A stretch of 64,000 nt of DNA, taken from assembly GCA_964479625.1 (NCBI GenBank), contig CAYZMS010000023.1, forward strand, positions 9,990 to 73,989, given 5' to 3'. A model generated the notes under the pieces. The model did not search any database. It was not told the origin of the DNA and saw only the letters and a list, made by a program, of their open reading frames with translations. How positions within the stretch are numbered: position 1 is the first letter of the stretch; every line of letters begins with the position of its first letter. Below, piece by piece: positions 53,869 to 62,733 of the stretch. The translations under genes and the position numbers were made by a program. Source of the stretch: CAYZMS01 sp964479625. GTDB taxonomy: Bacteria > Bacteroidota > Bacteroidia > Chitinophagales > Saprospiraceae.

Positions 53869-55326
53869 ATGAAGAACCTAAAATCTCGTCGGAAGTTCCT
53901 GCGGGAAACCGGTGCGTTCGCAGCGGCTGCCATGATCGTTCCCTCCCACGTGGTTTCCGGCCTGGGGCATATTCCCCCTAGTGACCAACTCAATATCGCT
54001 GGCGTAGGGGTCGGAGGTATCGGACGTTCTAACCTTCGAAATATAACCGGACAAAATATTGTTGCCCTTTGTGATGTAGACTGGAAGTATGCGGAGGCCT
54101 GCTTCGGCGATTATCCCAAAGCCAAAAAGTATAAGGATTATCGCAAAATGTTGGATGAAATGGGAGGGGATATTGACGCCCTCGTTGTGGGAACCCCCGA
54201 CCATACCCACTATGTTGTAGCAGCAGATGGTATGCGGGCAGGGAAGCATGTTTACGTTCAAAAACCATTGACCCATTCGGTTTATGAATCCCGAAAACTG
54301 GCAGAGCTGGCCAAGGAAACCGGCGTGGCGACCCAAATGGGTAATCAGGGTAACTCCGGTGATGGGATGCGCCTGATCTGCGAATGGATCTGGAATGGAG
54401 AGATCGGCGAGGTAAAGGAAGCCCATGCCTGGACAAACCGGCCCATTTGGCCACAAGGTCTGGAGCGCCCCACGGAAAAAGCTTCTATTCCCGACACCCT
54501 GGATTGGGACCTGTTCCTCGGCCCGGCCCCCGACCGCCCCTACCACCCGGCTTATACCCCCTGGAACTGGCGCGCCTGGTGGGATTTCGGAACAGGCGCC
54601 TTGGGTGACATGGGTTGCCATATCATCGATCCCGTGTTTAAGGCACTGGAACTGGGGCACCCTACCGGTTTTGAAGCAAGCTCCAGCCAGTTTAATACGG
54701 AGAGCGCACCCCTGGCCGAAAAGGTGACTTACTACTTCCCCAAACGGGCCAAAAAAGGGAAGGTCAACATGCCGGCCCTGACCTTTACCTGGTATGATGG
54801 CGGCCTCTTACCCGATCGACCAGCCGGAATACCGGAGGGAAAGATCATGGGGGATGGCGGCGGTGGCGCCATGTTCGTAGGTACCAAAGGGACCCTTATC
54901 TGTTCTACCTATGCCAGAGATCCATACATCATCGGGCGGGAAAACGATCCTCCGAAAGTAAAAGAAATGCTGCCACGGGTAAAGGAAAACCACGAAATGG
55001 ATTGGGTGCGGGCCTGCAAGGAAGATAAAGCCGATCGCACAGAAGCCAGCTCCCATTTCGGATATTCCGGCCCGCTGAATGAGGTAGTAGTTATGGGTAA
55101 CCTGGCGGTGCGCTTGCAAGACCTCAAACGTCGACTGGATTGGGATGGCGAGAACATGAAGATCACCAATATCGGACCGAACGAGGAGATTCGTGTAGTT
55201 TCCTCCGATAAGTTTGAAGTGATCGATGGCCATCCGCATTTTGATACCAAATACGCTACCATGAACGCCATGGAGGCTGCCGAGTCCTTCGTCAAGCGGG
55301 AATACCGGAAGGGGTGGAGCTATTAG
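53869..55326 (+). CDS. Gfo/Idh/MocA oxidoreductase with Tat signal
   Basis: 485 residues. Twin-arginine signal SRRKFLRETGAFAAAAMIVP, then NAD(P)-binding LNIAGVGVGGIGRSNLRNI, DALVVGTPDHTHYVVAADGM, and the EKP-like KHVYVQKPLTHSV (catalytic Lys). A large insertion with GDMGCHIIDPVFKALELGHP is typical of the Tat-exported subgroup. The cofactor would be carried folded to the periplasm. It begins a cluster with the DUF1080 gene. Confidence 0.92.
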   Translation: MKNLKSRRKFLRETGAFAAAAMIVPSHVVSGLGHIPPSDQLNIAGVGVGGIGRSNLRNITGQNIVALCDVDWKYAEACFGDYPKAKKYKDYRKMLDEMGGDIDALVVGTPDHTHYVVAADGMRAGKHVYVQKPLTHSVYESRKLAELAKETGVATQMGNQGNSGDGMRLICEWIWNGEIGEVKEAHAWTNRPIWPQGLERPTEKASIPDTLDWDLFLGPAPDRPYHPAYTPWNWRAWWDFGTGALGDMGCHIIDPVFKALELGHPTGFEASSSQFNTESAPLAEKVTYYFPKRAKKGKVNMPALTFTWYDGGLLPDRPAGIPEGKIMGDGGGGAMFVGTKGTLICSTYARDPYIIGRENDPPKVKEMLPRVKENHEMDWVRACKEDKADRTEASSHFGYSGPLNEVVVMGNLAVRLQDLKRRLDWDGENMKITNIGPNEEIRVVSSDKFEVIDGHPHFDTKYATMNAMEAAESFVKREYRKGWSY

Positions 55327-55430
55327 CAGGTTGATTTTGAATGGGGAGAGGGGCAAAGCATAAGAACTATTGTTTTTCTCCTCTTCTTGTTCTTGTTGGT
55401 TTATCTCTTAAATTTTTAAATATTTTTTCA

Positions 55431-56243
55431 ATGAAAAATAGCAAGCACTATTTATGGATCATTTTGGCTGTGGGCCTTACCTGGAGTTGTAATAATCCTG
55501 CTGAAACAGCCTCCGGTGATGCCGGCTTAGAGGAAGCAGTATCCCGGAAGACGGAAATGGAAGCTGCTGCTCCAAATACCTTAACGGCTGCAGAAAAAGA
55601 AGAGGGCTGGATGTTGTTATTTGACGGCGAGACCACGAAAGGCTGGAAGAGTTATTGTGGCGAAAGCTTCCCTGAAAAAGGCTGGGAAATTGTGGATGGA
55701 AGTATTCATGTTTTGAGCTCCGGAAAAGGAGAAGCCGGAGGTGGTGGAGATATTGTCTATGAGCAACCTTTCAAAAATTTCGAACTGTCGCTTGAGTGGA
55801 AGGTGCAGGAAGGTGGAAACAGCGGTATTTTCTACCTGGCAAAAGAACAATGTGGTGATAATGGGGAGCCGATCTGGAAGTCTGCCCCTGAAATGCAGAT
55901 CCTCGACAACGAACGCCATCCCGACGCCCGTCTGGGTAAGGACGGTAACCGTCAGGCCGGATCGCTTTATGACATGATCCCTGCCGAGCCACAAAATGCC
56001 AAACCCGCCGGGGAGTGGAACAAAGCAAGTATCCTGGTCTATAACGGAACGGTTGTCCATAATCAAAATGGAGAGAATGTGGTAGAATACCACCTTTGGA
56101 CCGACGATTGGAAGGATATGGTAAAGAACAGCAAATTCGTTGACTTTGAAGGGTTCGAAGACGTAGCGGAAGAAGGCTATATTGGCCTGCAAGACCACGG
56201 AGACGACGTTTGGTTCCGGAACATCAAGATCAAGAAAATGTAA
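55431..56243 (+). CDS. DUF1080 (3-keto-disaccharide hydrolase type) lipoprotein
   Basis: 270 residues from MKNSKHYLWIILAVGLTWSC (lipobox Cys20); the frame has 30 codons upstream that lack a signal. The jelly-roll domain, about 60-270: GWMLLFDGETTKGWKSYCGE, FELSLEWKVQEGGNSGIFYL, APEMQILDNERHPDA, HDGDDVWFRNIKIKKM-like end (QDHGDDVWFRNIKI). The family acts on 3-keto-glycosides. Sits 105 nt after the oxidoreductase gene. Confidence 0.88.
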   Translation: MKNSKHYLWIILAVGLTWSCNNPAETASGDAGLEEAVSRKTEMEAAAPNTLTAAEKEEGWMLLFDGETTKGWKSYCGESFPEKGWEIVDGSIHVLSSGKGEAGGGGDIVYEQPFKNFELSLEWKVQEGGNSGIFYLAKEQCGDNGEPIWKSAPEMQILDNERHPDARLGKDGNRQAGSLYDMIPAEPQNAKPAGEWNKASILVYNGTVVHNQNGENVVEYHLWTDDWKDMVKNSKFVDFEGFEDVAEEGYIGLQDHGDDVWFRNIKIKKM

Positions 56244-56252
56244 GGTGGAGTC

Positions 56253-56304
56253 GAGGGTGAAGCGTTTTGGGTTGATGACCTAAAACTCAAAACGCTTCAC
56301 CCTC
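56253..56304. terminator. Long inverted repeat between convergent genes
   Basis: Two exact 17-nt arms, 56253-56269 and 56288-56304 (GAGGGTGAAGCGTTTTG and its complement). No T-run on either side. It ends 7 nt before the stop of the next gene; likely a bidirectional terminator or mRNA 3' stabiliser. Confidence 0.55.
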
Positions 56305-56311
56305 CCAATAC

Positions 56312-57466
56312 TCATACCTCCACAGGTGTCCACTTCTGACTGCTTTTTGCCGAAGCTACCACCGCTTCTATAAACCGCATACCCCGAACGCCATCCTCTA
56401 CCGTAGGAAAATCCTGGTATAGGGGATCGGGCTTTTTACTCTCCAGGCGGGCCTGCAGGCAAAAAGCAACATTGCGATAAATATTGGCAAAAGCTTCCAG
56501 AAATCCCTCTGGATGGCCGGAAGGGATGCGGAAATGCGCAAGCGAAGTCTCATGTAGGTAGGGCATGCCGGTTCGAAGGATCTGCATGGGTTGATCCTGC
56601 CATCTAACCTCCAGGGAGTTGGGTCTCATTTGCCACCAACGCAGGCTGCCTTTTTCCCCGTATACCCGGATGTTGAGGTCATTTTCTTCGCCGGTAGAGA
56701 CCTGGCTGGCTAGGAGTACGCCTTTGGCGCCATTATCGAATCGAAGCAACACATTGCCGTCATCTTCCAGGGGGCGGCCTTCGATGAAGGCTGTGAGGTC
56801 GGCGCAAAGTTCGGTGATGCGCAGACCAGTGATGTATTCCGCCAGGTTTTCGGCATGGGTACCAATATCGCCCATGGCTCCCGCTGCGCCCGCCTGCTCG
56901 GGGTCGAGTCGCCAGCTAGCTTGTTTGTGGCCTTCAGCTTCCAGGCGGGTAGATAGCCATCCCTGCGGGTATTCCACGACGACCTTTCGAACCTTACCAA
57001 GTTCGCCCGCTTTGACCATAGCCCGGGCCTGCTTGACCATGGGGTAACCGGTGTAGTTGTAAGTGAGTGCGAACAATAAGTCTTTGTCTCTGACCAATTG
57101 TTGTAATTCCAGGGCATCTTCCAAGCGGTGGGTCAGGGGTTTGTCACAAATGACGTGGAAGCCATTCTCCAGAGCCATTTTGGCTGGGGCGAAATGCAGG
57201 TGATTGGGGGTAACGATAGCTACAAAGTCCATGCGTTCACCGGGGGGGAGCTGTTTTTCCCGCTCGATAAGTTCGCGGTAATTGCCATAGACCCGCTCTG
57301 GGTCGAGCCGTAATTCCATGCCGGTCTGCCGGGACCGTTCTGGGGAACTGCTGAAAGCCCCCCCTACCAACTCGATCTGTCCGTCCATAGCAGCAGCTAT
57401 GCGGTGTACCCCGCCAATAAAGGCACCGATGCCCCCGCCGATCATGCCCATTTTTATTTTGCGCAT
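56312..57466 (-). CDS. Gfo/Idh/MocA family oxidoreductase, cytoplasmic
   Basis: 384 residues without export signal. MGMIGGGIGAFIGGVHRIAA, VAIVTPNHLHFAPAKMALEN, HVICDKPLTHRLEDALELQQ, and GAMGDIGTHAENLAEYITGL (catalytic Asp/His). Belongs to the inositol/sugar dehydrogenase superfamily; the sugar is not known. Convergent with the DUF1080 gene. Confidence 0.92.
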   Translation of the reverse strand: MRKIKMGMIGGGIGAFIGGVHRIAAAMDGQIELVGGAFSSSPERSRQTGMELRLDPERVYGNYRELIEREKQLPPGERMDFVAIVTPNHLHFAPAKMALENGFHVICDKPLTHRLEDALELQQLVRDKDLLFALTYNYTGYPMVKQARAMVKAGELGKVRKVVVEYPQGWLSTRLEAEGHKQASWRLDPEQAGAAGAMGDIGTHAENLAEYITGLRITELCADLTAFIEGRPLEDDGNVLLRFDNGAKGVLLASQVSTGEENDLNIRVYGEKGSLRWWQMRPNSLEVRWQDQPMQILRTGMPYLHETSLAHFRIPSGHPEGFLEAFANIYRNVAFCLQARLESKKPDPLYQDFPTVEDGVRGMRFIEAVVASAKSSQKWTPVEV

Positions 57467-57586
57467 TTTTTCCGGGAAAAATAAGACTTAGCAGATAGAC
57501 CTGGGGTAGGAGGGGGGAGAAATTTGGTTTTCCAGGCGCGGTACTACAACACTCAAATGAGGGCGTCAAATAAAAACAATATTAGC

Positions 57587-57617
57587 TTGCTAGGAAGCTT
57601 TGCATTTATTACCTTTG
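57587..57617 (+). promoter_or_regulatory. Promoter of tRNA-Pro
   Basis: TTG (57587-57589), 20 nt, TACCTTTG (57610-57617), a full -7 match 24 nt before the tRNA. Confidence 0.7.
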
Positions 57618-57640
57618 CACGCGCTGAATAATACATGTTT

Positions 57641-57718
57641 CGGGATGTAGCTCAGCCCGGTTAGAGTGCACGTCTGGGGGGCGTGAGGTCGCTGGTTCGA
57701 ATCCAGTCATCCCGACCA
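57641..57718 (+). tRNA. tRNA-Pro (anticodon GGG), CCA encoded
   Basis: Acceptor CGGGATG/CATCCCG, D-arm GCTC...GAGT, anticodon stem CACGT/GCGTG with loop CTGGGGG (anticodon GGG), T-arm GCTGG TTCGAAT CCAGT, discriminator A and encoded CCA (57716-57718). Confidence 0.96.
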
Positions 57719-57729
57719 GGAATGGAAAA

Positions 57730-57767
57730 GGGCAACTCCATTTAAAGTGGAGTCGTCCTTTTTTATT
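57730..57767 (+). terminator. Terminator of tRNA-Pro
   Basis: GGGCAACTCCA and TGGAGTCGTCC pair (one mismatch, one G-U), followed by TTTTTTATTT. Confidence 0.75.
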
Positions 57768-58068
57768 TAGTCTTTCCAAATAAGCCGGGTTTTCCCATTG
57801 ATTTCCTTCCTGGACCAAACCTTGCGATTTCCCAGATAGATTATCAAGGAAACCTAATAAAATCATTGGACTACAACATGCATTTTTTGGGAGCTGACAA
57901 AAATTTATTTTTCGAGTAGACCCTCGCCTATATTCTCGTTTTACTACTCTCGTTCATTTTAGAAGTTTGCGGGAAGTCGTTATTTTGCTCAAATAATGAG
58001 GCTCTACCCAATGGCTTCCTTCCCGAGAGGTAGTCCTGAGAAATTAGCGTCTTAAAAATGAAGAACCA
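57768..58068. other. Intergenic stretch before the 58069 gene
   Basis: About 300 bases, AT-rich at its end. I see no gene or fold. The last 20 bases before the ATG (TTAAAAATGAAGAACCA) are A-rich as for other starts here; no clear TAnnTTTG was found. Confidence 0.5.
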
Positions 58069-58590
58069 ATGAAAATAACACTCCTTCTTCCCCTTCTGCT
58101 ACTGGCCAGTTGTGGCTATGGCCAGGAATTGGGTATCCTCACTTCCGACCTGTACCTGTCCGGGATGCTGGACAGCAAACGAGTGGCCTGGAAAAGCGAA
58201 ACGCCCAACGTTCACTTCAATCTCAGTACCGGAGAATTCATTGCTGATCTCCCGGTAGATGCTTTCCAATTGTATGAATCCAATCCCGACTTTGTGGAAG
58301 GGCAGGAGAAGGGCCAGGGCAAGCACCTTCAGTTTTCGGGCTCCTTTCCGGCAAGTATCATTTCCGAAAACAGGAACGAACCCATTTCGGTGAACGTAGA
58401 ATTGCGGCTGCAATACGATGGCTGGGAAACAAGCGTTCCCTTTACCTTCAAAATGATCGCCCTGCCACAGAAAGGCCTTTCCATGACCGGGCACGGGTCG
58501 TTTATACACCGCAACCTGGCTGTGGCAGCCCTGGAGGGTTTTGAACCAGAGCTATCCCTTGTTTGGATCATCATCGGCACGGATCAGTAA
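58069..58590 (+). CDS. Small lipoprotein, possibly YceI-like
   Basis: 173 residues. Lipoprotein signal MKITLLLPLLLLASC (Cys15). The body has VAWKSETPNVHFNLSTGEFI, LPVDAF and a GKHLQFSGSFP stretch with alternating strands resembling YceI/lipocalin-like proteins, but without a confident family match. End LSLVWIIIGTDQ. Confidence 0.6.
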   Translation: MKITLLLPLLLLASCGYGQELGILTSDLYLSGMLDSKRVAWKSETPNVHFNLSTGEFIADLPVDAFQLYESNPDFVEGQEKGQGKHLQFSGSFPASIISENRNEPISVNVELRLQYDGWETSVPFTFKMIALPQKGLSMTGHGSFIHRNLAVAALEGFEPELSLVWIIIGTDQ

Positions 58591-58668
58591 ATCCTGAAAA
58601 CCAAAATCACGACCAATGTCAATGAAAACAAGCTTTTACCCGGGTTCCCTTTACATAAACAGGAGGGC

Positions 58669-59017
58669 TTGGGTAAGCGACTGCAGCGCCCGGTAAAGTG
58701 GTCGGTGGTCGTTGCTTTTGGCCTTATTCCATTTCAAATCTTCGCACAAGAACTTTCCATTATTTCTGATTCGAGTGAACAGCAGGACCTTTATCCTTGC
58801 GTTTTTCTCACTTGGGGTGATAAAGTGGCGGAAAGGGGGTTCCATTCAATTCGAACTGCAAAAATCTTTCGGTGATCCATGGAATTTTCTGGTGGGAGGG
58901 CAGTGGCCGTTCAATCCGGAGTGGCAATTGCGAACCGAAATGCAAGTATTTGGTAGCTGGATCTCTGGCCTGCTCAACCTCAACTACCGCTTCGGAATTA
59001 AGGGGAAAACCCTTTAG
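58669..59017 (+). pseudogene. Degraded outer-membrane beta-barrel gene
   Basis: Two frames fit one protein. The first (58669-58875, TTG only) has a signal peptide-like WSVVVAFGLIPFQIFAQ and VFLTWGDKVAERGFHSI; the second frame (to 59017) carries LQKSFGDPWNFLVGGQWPFN and a barrel-like end LLNLNYRFGIKGKTL. The GDKVA..FH phrase recurs in the intact neighbour at 59061 (GDKIASEKFH), suggesting a shared family. A frameshift and internal deletion best explain the pieces. No ATG start is available. Confidence 0.45.
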
Positions 59018-59060
59018 TTAGTTTGAATTGACTAATATTTTTTAATTAACGTCTTTGGGT

Positions 59061-59516
59061 ATGAAGTATTCATTTATTTACACTAAATTTCTGCTCACCC
59101 TAATTCTATTTGTCGCATTGATGATCAACGCCCGCATTGCCAATGGTCAGGCTGCCTTGTTGGTTTTGATCTTTGGAGATAAGATCGCCTCTGAGAAATT
59201 TCACCTGAGCTTGGATGCCGGACTGAATGTCGCCAATCTTCTGCCATTCAAAAAAACGGAACTGACCCTGGATTCCAGGACGGATGTTACGGTAGAACAA
59301 GATCTCAGGGACCTTATGAATACCGTAGACTTCGGGGGTGTTTTGGAAATTGGATATGCGTTTGAAGAAGTACGAAAAAAGCGTGGGATAGACATACGCC
59401 TGAGGTATGTACTTGGTTTTAGCGAGGTCTTTAAAGAAGACTCCGGTTTTTCCGCTAATAATTCCGTTTTTCAGGCTATTCTGACCTTCCTTTTTGTACT
59501 ACTTGAAGAAGAGTAA
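59061..59516 (+). CDS. Small outer-membrane protein, PorT/beta-barrel type
   Basis: 151 residues from the ATG at 59061; a TTG two codons earlier is less likely. Signal peptide ending ARIANGQ, then LLVLIFGDKIASEKFHLSLD and alternating hydrophobic strands, GGVLEIGYAF and IDIRLRYVLGFSEVF. Probably an eight-strand barrel remnant; function unknown. It resembles the broken gene upstream. Confidence 0.6.
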   Translation: MKYSFIYTKFLLTLILFVALMINARIANGQAALLVLIFGDKIASEKFHLSLDAGLNVANLLPFKKTELTLDSRTDVTVEQDLRDLMNTVDFGGVLEIGYAFEEVRKKRGIDIRLRYVLGFSEVFKEDSGFSANNSVFQAILTFLFVLLEEE

Positions 59517-59519
59517 CCT

Positions 59520-60034
59520 ATGGAATCGAACTTGAAAAAAACAAGGAAAAGGTCTTCGTTCGAAAATTGGTCTGAGGTAATTTGAGCAAAGGGAAACTGG
59601 AGTTCTCTAAGGAGGAATTGCGCTATTTTAGAGACTACCCTGAGGAACTTCAGCGTCTGACCAGGGCTGAATCTGCAAAGGGTATCTACCTGCGTATTGC
59701 GCTGGTTGTGGGGGTAGTTCTGGTATTGATCTATTTTATGCTGAAAGTATACCACCAACCTCATTTTCCCGTCTTGTACGGAGCTGCTACCGACTTGCTT
59801 TTTGAAGGGGGAGTGGCTCTTTGGGGAGCTGCGGTTACCGTTTATATGCTGGAGATCCTTATGGACCGGCAGGAAGTGATCAATGCATTTTACCGCCAGG
59901 AGATCCAACGGCAGATCGAAACCCTAGAGGACAATGATGCGGAGGGTACTCAGGGCCAATTTTGCCGAATATCGAAAGTTTACAAGGAGTTTACAAGCCT
60001 CGTATATACAAAACGGTTTGTTTGCGTTTTTTAA
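59520..60034 (+). pseudogene. Two-TM protein gene, apparently frameshifted near its start
   Basis: A 21-codon ATG frame (59520-59585, ...KKTRKRSSFENWSEVI, stop TGA) runs into a second frame from TTG at 59582 (SKGKLEFSKEELRYFRDYPE) with two membrane segments, about 40-58 and 68-90, and IQRQIETLEDNDAE at the C-terminus. The overlapping TTGA could be coupled starts, but a one-base indel joining both frames is as likely. The final residues (YTKRFVCVF) look out of frame with the rest. Family not recognised. Confidence 0.45.
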
Positions 60035-60216
60035 TAATGGATCACTAGTTCTTCGAACCCAGTAAAAGGAGAAGGTATTTTTTATGCCTTTTTCGGACTG
60101 CCTTGTGAATAGATGCCTATTGTAAAGTTGTTATCACAGAAGAAGTTGATAGTATTTCGAACCTTTGCTAGCCAGTACTAATTAAGCCATTTCATAAACC
60201 ATAAACTCATATCAAT

Positions 60217-60852
60217 ATGTCAATTCGATTAGGAGATATCGCACCCGATTTTACTGTCCAAACTACCATGGGGGAGATCAGTTTCCACGATTGGTTGGGA
60301 GATAGCTGGGGAATGTTATTTTCCCACCCTGCTGATTTTACACCAGTCTGTACTACAGAGCTGGGGCGCACTGCGAGCTTAAAGGAACAATTTGACGCTC
60401 GGAATGTGAAAGCCATCGCTCTGAGCGTTGATCCGCTTGATTCCCACGAATCCTGGATCAAGGACATTGAGGAAACGCAAAATGTTAGTATGAATTTTCC
60501 CATCATTGCCGATGAAGATCGCAAGGTGGCGGAGCTCTATGACATGATCCACCCCAATGAGGATGCAAAGTTTACGGTTCGGACAGTATTCGTTATTGAT
60601 CCGGATAAAAAAGTAAAATTGACCCTGACATATCCCCCCTCCACCGGGCGTAATTTTGCAGAGATCCTTCGGGTGATCGATTCCCTGCAATTAACCGCTT
60701 ACCATAAGGTAGCTACGCCTGCCGACTGGGTCGACGGAGAGGATGTGGTGATCGTACCAGCTATTAGCAATGAAGAAATTCCCGAATTATTTCCGAAAGG
60801 GCATACGGAAGTGAAACCGTACCTGCGGATGACCCCGCAACCCAATAAATAA
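60217..60852 (+). CDS. Peroxiredoxin, 1-Cys/Prx6 type
   Basis: 211 residues. MSIRLGDIAPDFTVQTTMGE, FSHPADFTPVCTTELGR with peroxidatic Cys45, SVDPLDSHESWIKDIEETQN, and the C-terminal AISNEEIPELFPKG domain typical of Prx6. No second conserved cysteine is evident. It reduces hydroperoxides in the cytoplasm. ATG is preceded by ATATCAAT. Confidence 0.95.
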   Translation: MSIRLGDIAPDFTVQTTMGEISFHDWLGDSWGMLFSHPADFTPVCTTELGRTASLKEQFDARNVKAIALSVDPLDSHESWIKDIEETQNVSMNFPIIADEDRKVAELYDMIHPNEDAKFTVRTVFVIDPDKKVKLTLTYPPSTGRNFAEILRVIDSLQLTAYHKVATPADWVDGEDVVIVPAISNEEIPELFPKGHTEVKPYLRMTPQPNK

Positions 60853-60883
60853 GGACGGCGCTTTAAGAAAACCTTTCCTTTTC

Positions 60884-60922
60884 AAACAGGGGTGCTCGAA
60901 TTGATCGGGAGCCCCTGTTTTT
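60884..60922 (+). terminator. Terminator of the peroxiredoxin gene
   Basis: AAACAGGGGTGCTC (60884-60897) and GAGCCCCTGTTTTT (60909-60922) form a stem with one bulge and a T-run. Confidence 0.8.
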
Positions 60923-61050
60923 GTTTGACACAATTTAATGGATTAATAATGGTTTAATATTAAAATAACATTCTGCTTGGCTTTGAAATTACAGAATTTT
61001 TTTGCAATATTATAGGCTCTGATTCGAATACCAAACAAAAAAACAATAAA

Positions 61051-61539
61051 ATGAGTCATTACCCCTCTGTCGCTAAATACATGGCCAGCAAGTTGATCAC
61101 CTTTCAACCGGAGACGGATATTAATGAGGCCATAGATGTCATTTTAAAGAAAGGAATTTCAGGAGGTCCTGTGCTGAATGAGAAGAAGGAATTGGTAGGT
61201 ATGCTTTCCGAAGTGGACTGCCTTCAGATCCTGATCAAGGGGCCTTACAATAAGGAACCGGAGGATGCCGGCCAGGTGAAAGATTTCATGTCTACAAACG
61301 TCAGTACGATCGATGCTGAGAAAACGATCCTTGATGCAGCTTATGAATTTGCTCAGTCCGGAAAAAAGCGGCTGCCTGTCTTGGATAAAGGCAAGCTCGT
61401 AGGGCAAATCAGCCGGGTGGATGTGCTGCGCGCCATTCAGAAAATGCGCCCGAAGGTGCAGCACGTACCAGCCAGTTGGAAAAAAAGGTTTCCCCAGATC
61501 TCTAAAGGAAAGTCGTATCAGTATACGGAGAATTCATGA
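61051..61539 (+). CDS. CBS-domain pair protein
   Basis: 162 residues. CBS1, about 8-65 (INEAIDVILKKGISGGPVLN, VGMLSEVDCLQIL); CBS2, about 82-140 (ILDAAYEFAQSGKKRLPVLD, LVGQISRVDVLRAI). It could sense adenine nucleotides. Nothing else is fused to it. Its stop overlaps the convergent dehydrogenase gene by 6 nt. Confidence 0.9.
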   Translation: MSHYPSVAKYMASKLITFQPETDINEAIDVILKKGISGGPVLNEKKELVGMLSEVDCLQILIKGPYNKEPEDAGQVKDFMSTNVSTIDAEKTILDAAYEFAQSGKKRLPVLDKGKLVGQISRVDVLRAIQKMRPKVQHVPASWKKRFPQISKGKSYQYTENS

Positions 61540-62532
61540 AAATAGGCTATGCTCCAATTCCCCACCCTCCTCAAAAGCATCCAGGTTGCCGATAGTAGTG
61601 AGGGTGATCTCCCGCATAGCTTCCCGGGTAAAAAAACTTTGGTGGGCGGTAACCAGCACATTTGGGAAGGACATCAGGGTGGTGATTTGCTCGTCATCCA
61701 GGATATTCTCTGATAAGTCTTCAAAAAACAGGTTTTCTTCCTGTTCATAAACGTCTATGGCCAGGTACCCAAGGTGGCGGCTGCGTAAAGCGTCGATGAC
61801 GGCTGTGGTGTCTAGCAGACCACCGCGGCTGGAGTTGACCAGCATGGCGCCTCGCTTCATTTGGCTGAGGGTTTGGCGGTTGATCAGGTATTGTGTGCTG
61901 CGCATAAGCGGGCAATGCAGGGAAACGATATCCGAAGCCCCAAGTAGTGCTGGTAATTCGACGTACTCCACGCCTCTTGCCAGAAGGGCTTCATTGGGAT
62001 AAGGGTCAGTGGCCACCACCTGGCAACCAAACCCCAGCATGATATTGGCAAAGCATTCCCCAATCTTTCCTGTGCCAATTACGCCTACGGTCTTTCCATA
62101 CAGGTCGAACCCTATCAGGCGCTCCAGGGAAAAATTGCTTTCCCGTACGCGGTTGTAGGCCTTATGAGTCTTTCGATTGAGGGTCAGGATCATGGCCACT
62201 GCGAATTCCGCTACCCCATAGGGGAAGTAAGCGGGTACCCGAACCACTTTAATATCGTGTTCCGCAGCCGCTTCCAGGTCTACGTTGTTGAAACCTGTAC
62301 AGCGCAGTGCGACCAGCCGGATCCCGCGTTCTGCCATATCTGCAAGGACTTCCCGCAGCAATTTGTCGTTTACAAAAACACAAACGGCATCGTAGGAGCC
62401 TTCCCCCAGCAGGTTGACCGTTTGCCGATTGAGCTGTGTTTCGAAATAGGTGAACTCATGCCGATCTGGCGCCTTAAGCGCATTAAAGAATTCAGTATCG
62501 TAGGACTTGGTGCTGAAAAAGGCGACGCGCAT
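61534..62532 (-). CDS. ldhA: D-lactate dehydrogenase-type 2-hydroxyacid dehydrogenase
   Basis: 332 residues. Substrate arginine in LRCTGFNNVDL, NAD-binding VGVIGTGKIGECFANIM, catalytic-domain SRGGLLDTTAVIDALRSRHL, acidic YEQEENLFFED and catalytic histidine VLVTAHQSFFTREA. It matches fermentative D-LDH (pyruvate to D-lactate). Full length; convergent with the CBS gene. Confidence 0.93.
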   Translation of the reverse strand: MRVAFFSTKSYDTEFFNALKAPDRHEFTYFETQLNRQTVNLLGEGSYDAVCVFVNDKLLREVLADMAERGIRLVALRCTGFNNVDLEAAAEHDIKVVRVPAYFPYGVAEFAVAMILTLNRKTHKAYNRVRESNFSLERLIGFDLYGKTVGVIGTGKIGECFANIMLGFGCQVVATDPYPNEALLARGVEYVELPALLGASDIVSLHCPLMRSTQYLINRQTLSQMKRGAMLVNSSRGGLLDTTAVIDALRSRHLGYLAIDVYEQEENLFFEDLSENILDDEQITTLMSFPNVLVTAHQSFFTREAMREITLTTIGNLDAFEEGGELEHSLFS

Positions 62533-62657
62533 TTTTGTTGTGGGTTGTGGCTGAGCTTTGGATTTGTTCTATTCCATATTAAACAACAAGAAAAGATGGA
62601 TTTGAGTTGGCGGGAAAAATAGAGGCCTTAAAATTTGGAATTTAGATAAAAAATTAG

Positions 62658-62713
62658 CAGTAAGTGCCTTGCATCTATAGGTGCCAGCACCTATAGATGC
62701 AAGGCACCTACTG
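62658..62713. repeat. 56-bp near-perfect palindrome (copy 2)
   Basis: Two 27-nt arms (62658-62684 and 62687-62713) complementary but for one pair, centre CA. It has the same core as 28968 (GTGCCTTGCA..TATAGGTGC). It lies 20 nt after the stop of the upstream ATPase and before the ldhA-type gene. Confidence 0.88.
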
Positions 62714-62733
62714 TTGGTGAAAATAGAGCGATC

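Noticed and set aside
57609..57866. 85-residue minus-strand frame with GMTGFEPATSRPPDVHSNRA
   Set aside because: Antisense reading of tRNA-Pro; a well-known spurious translation in databases.
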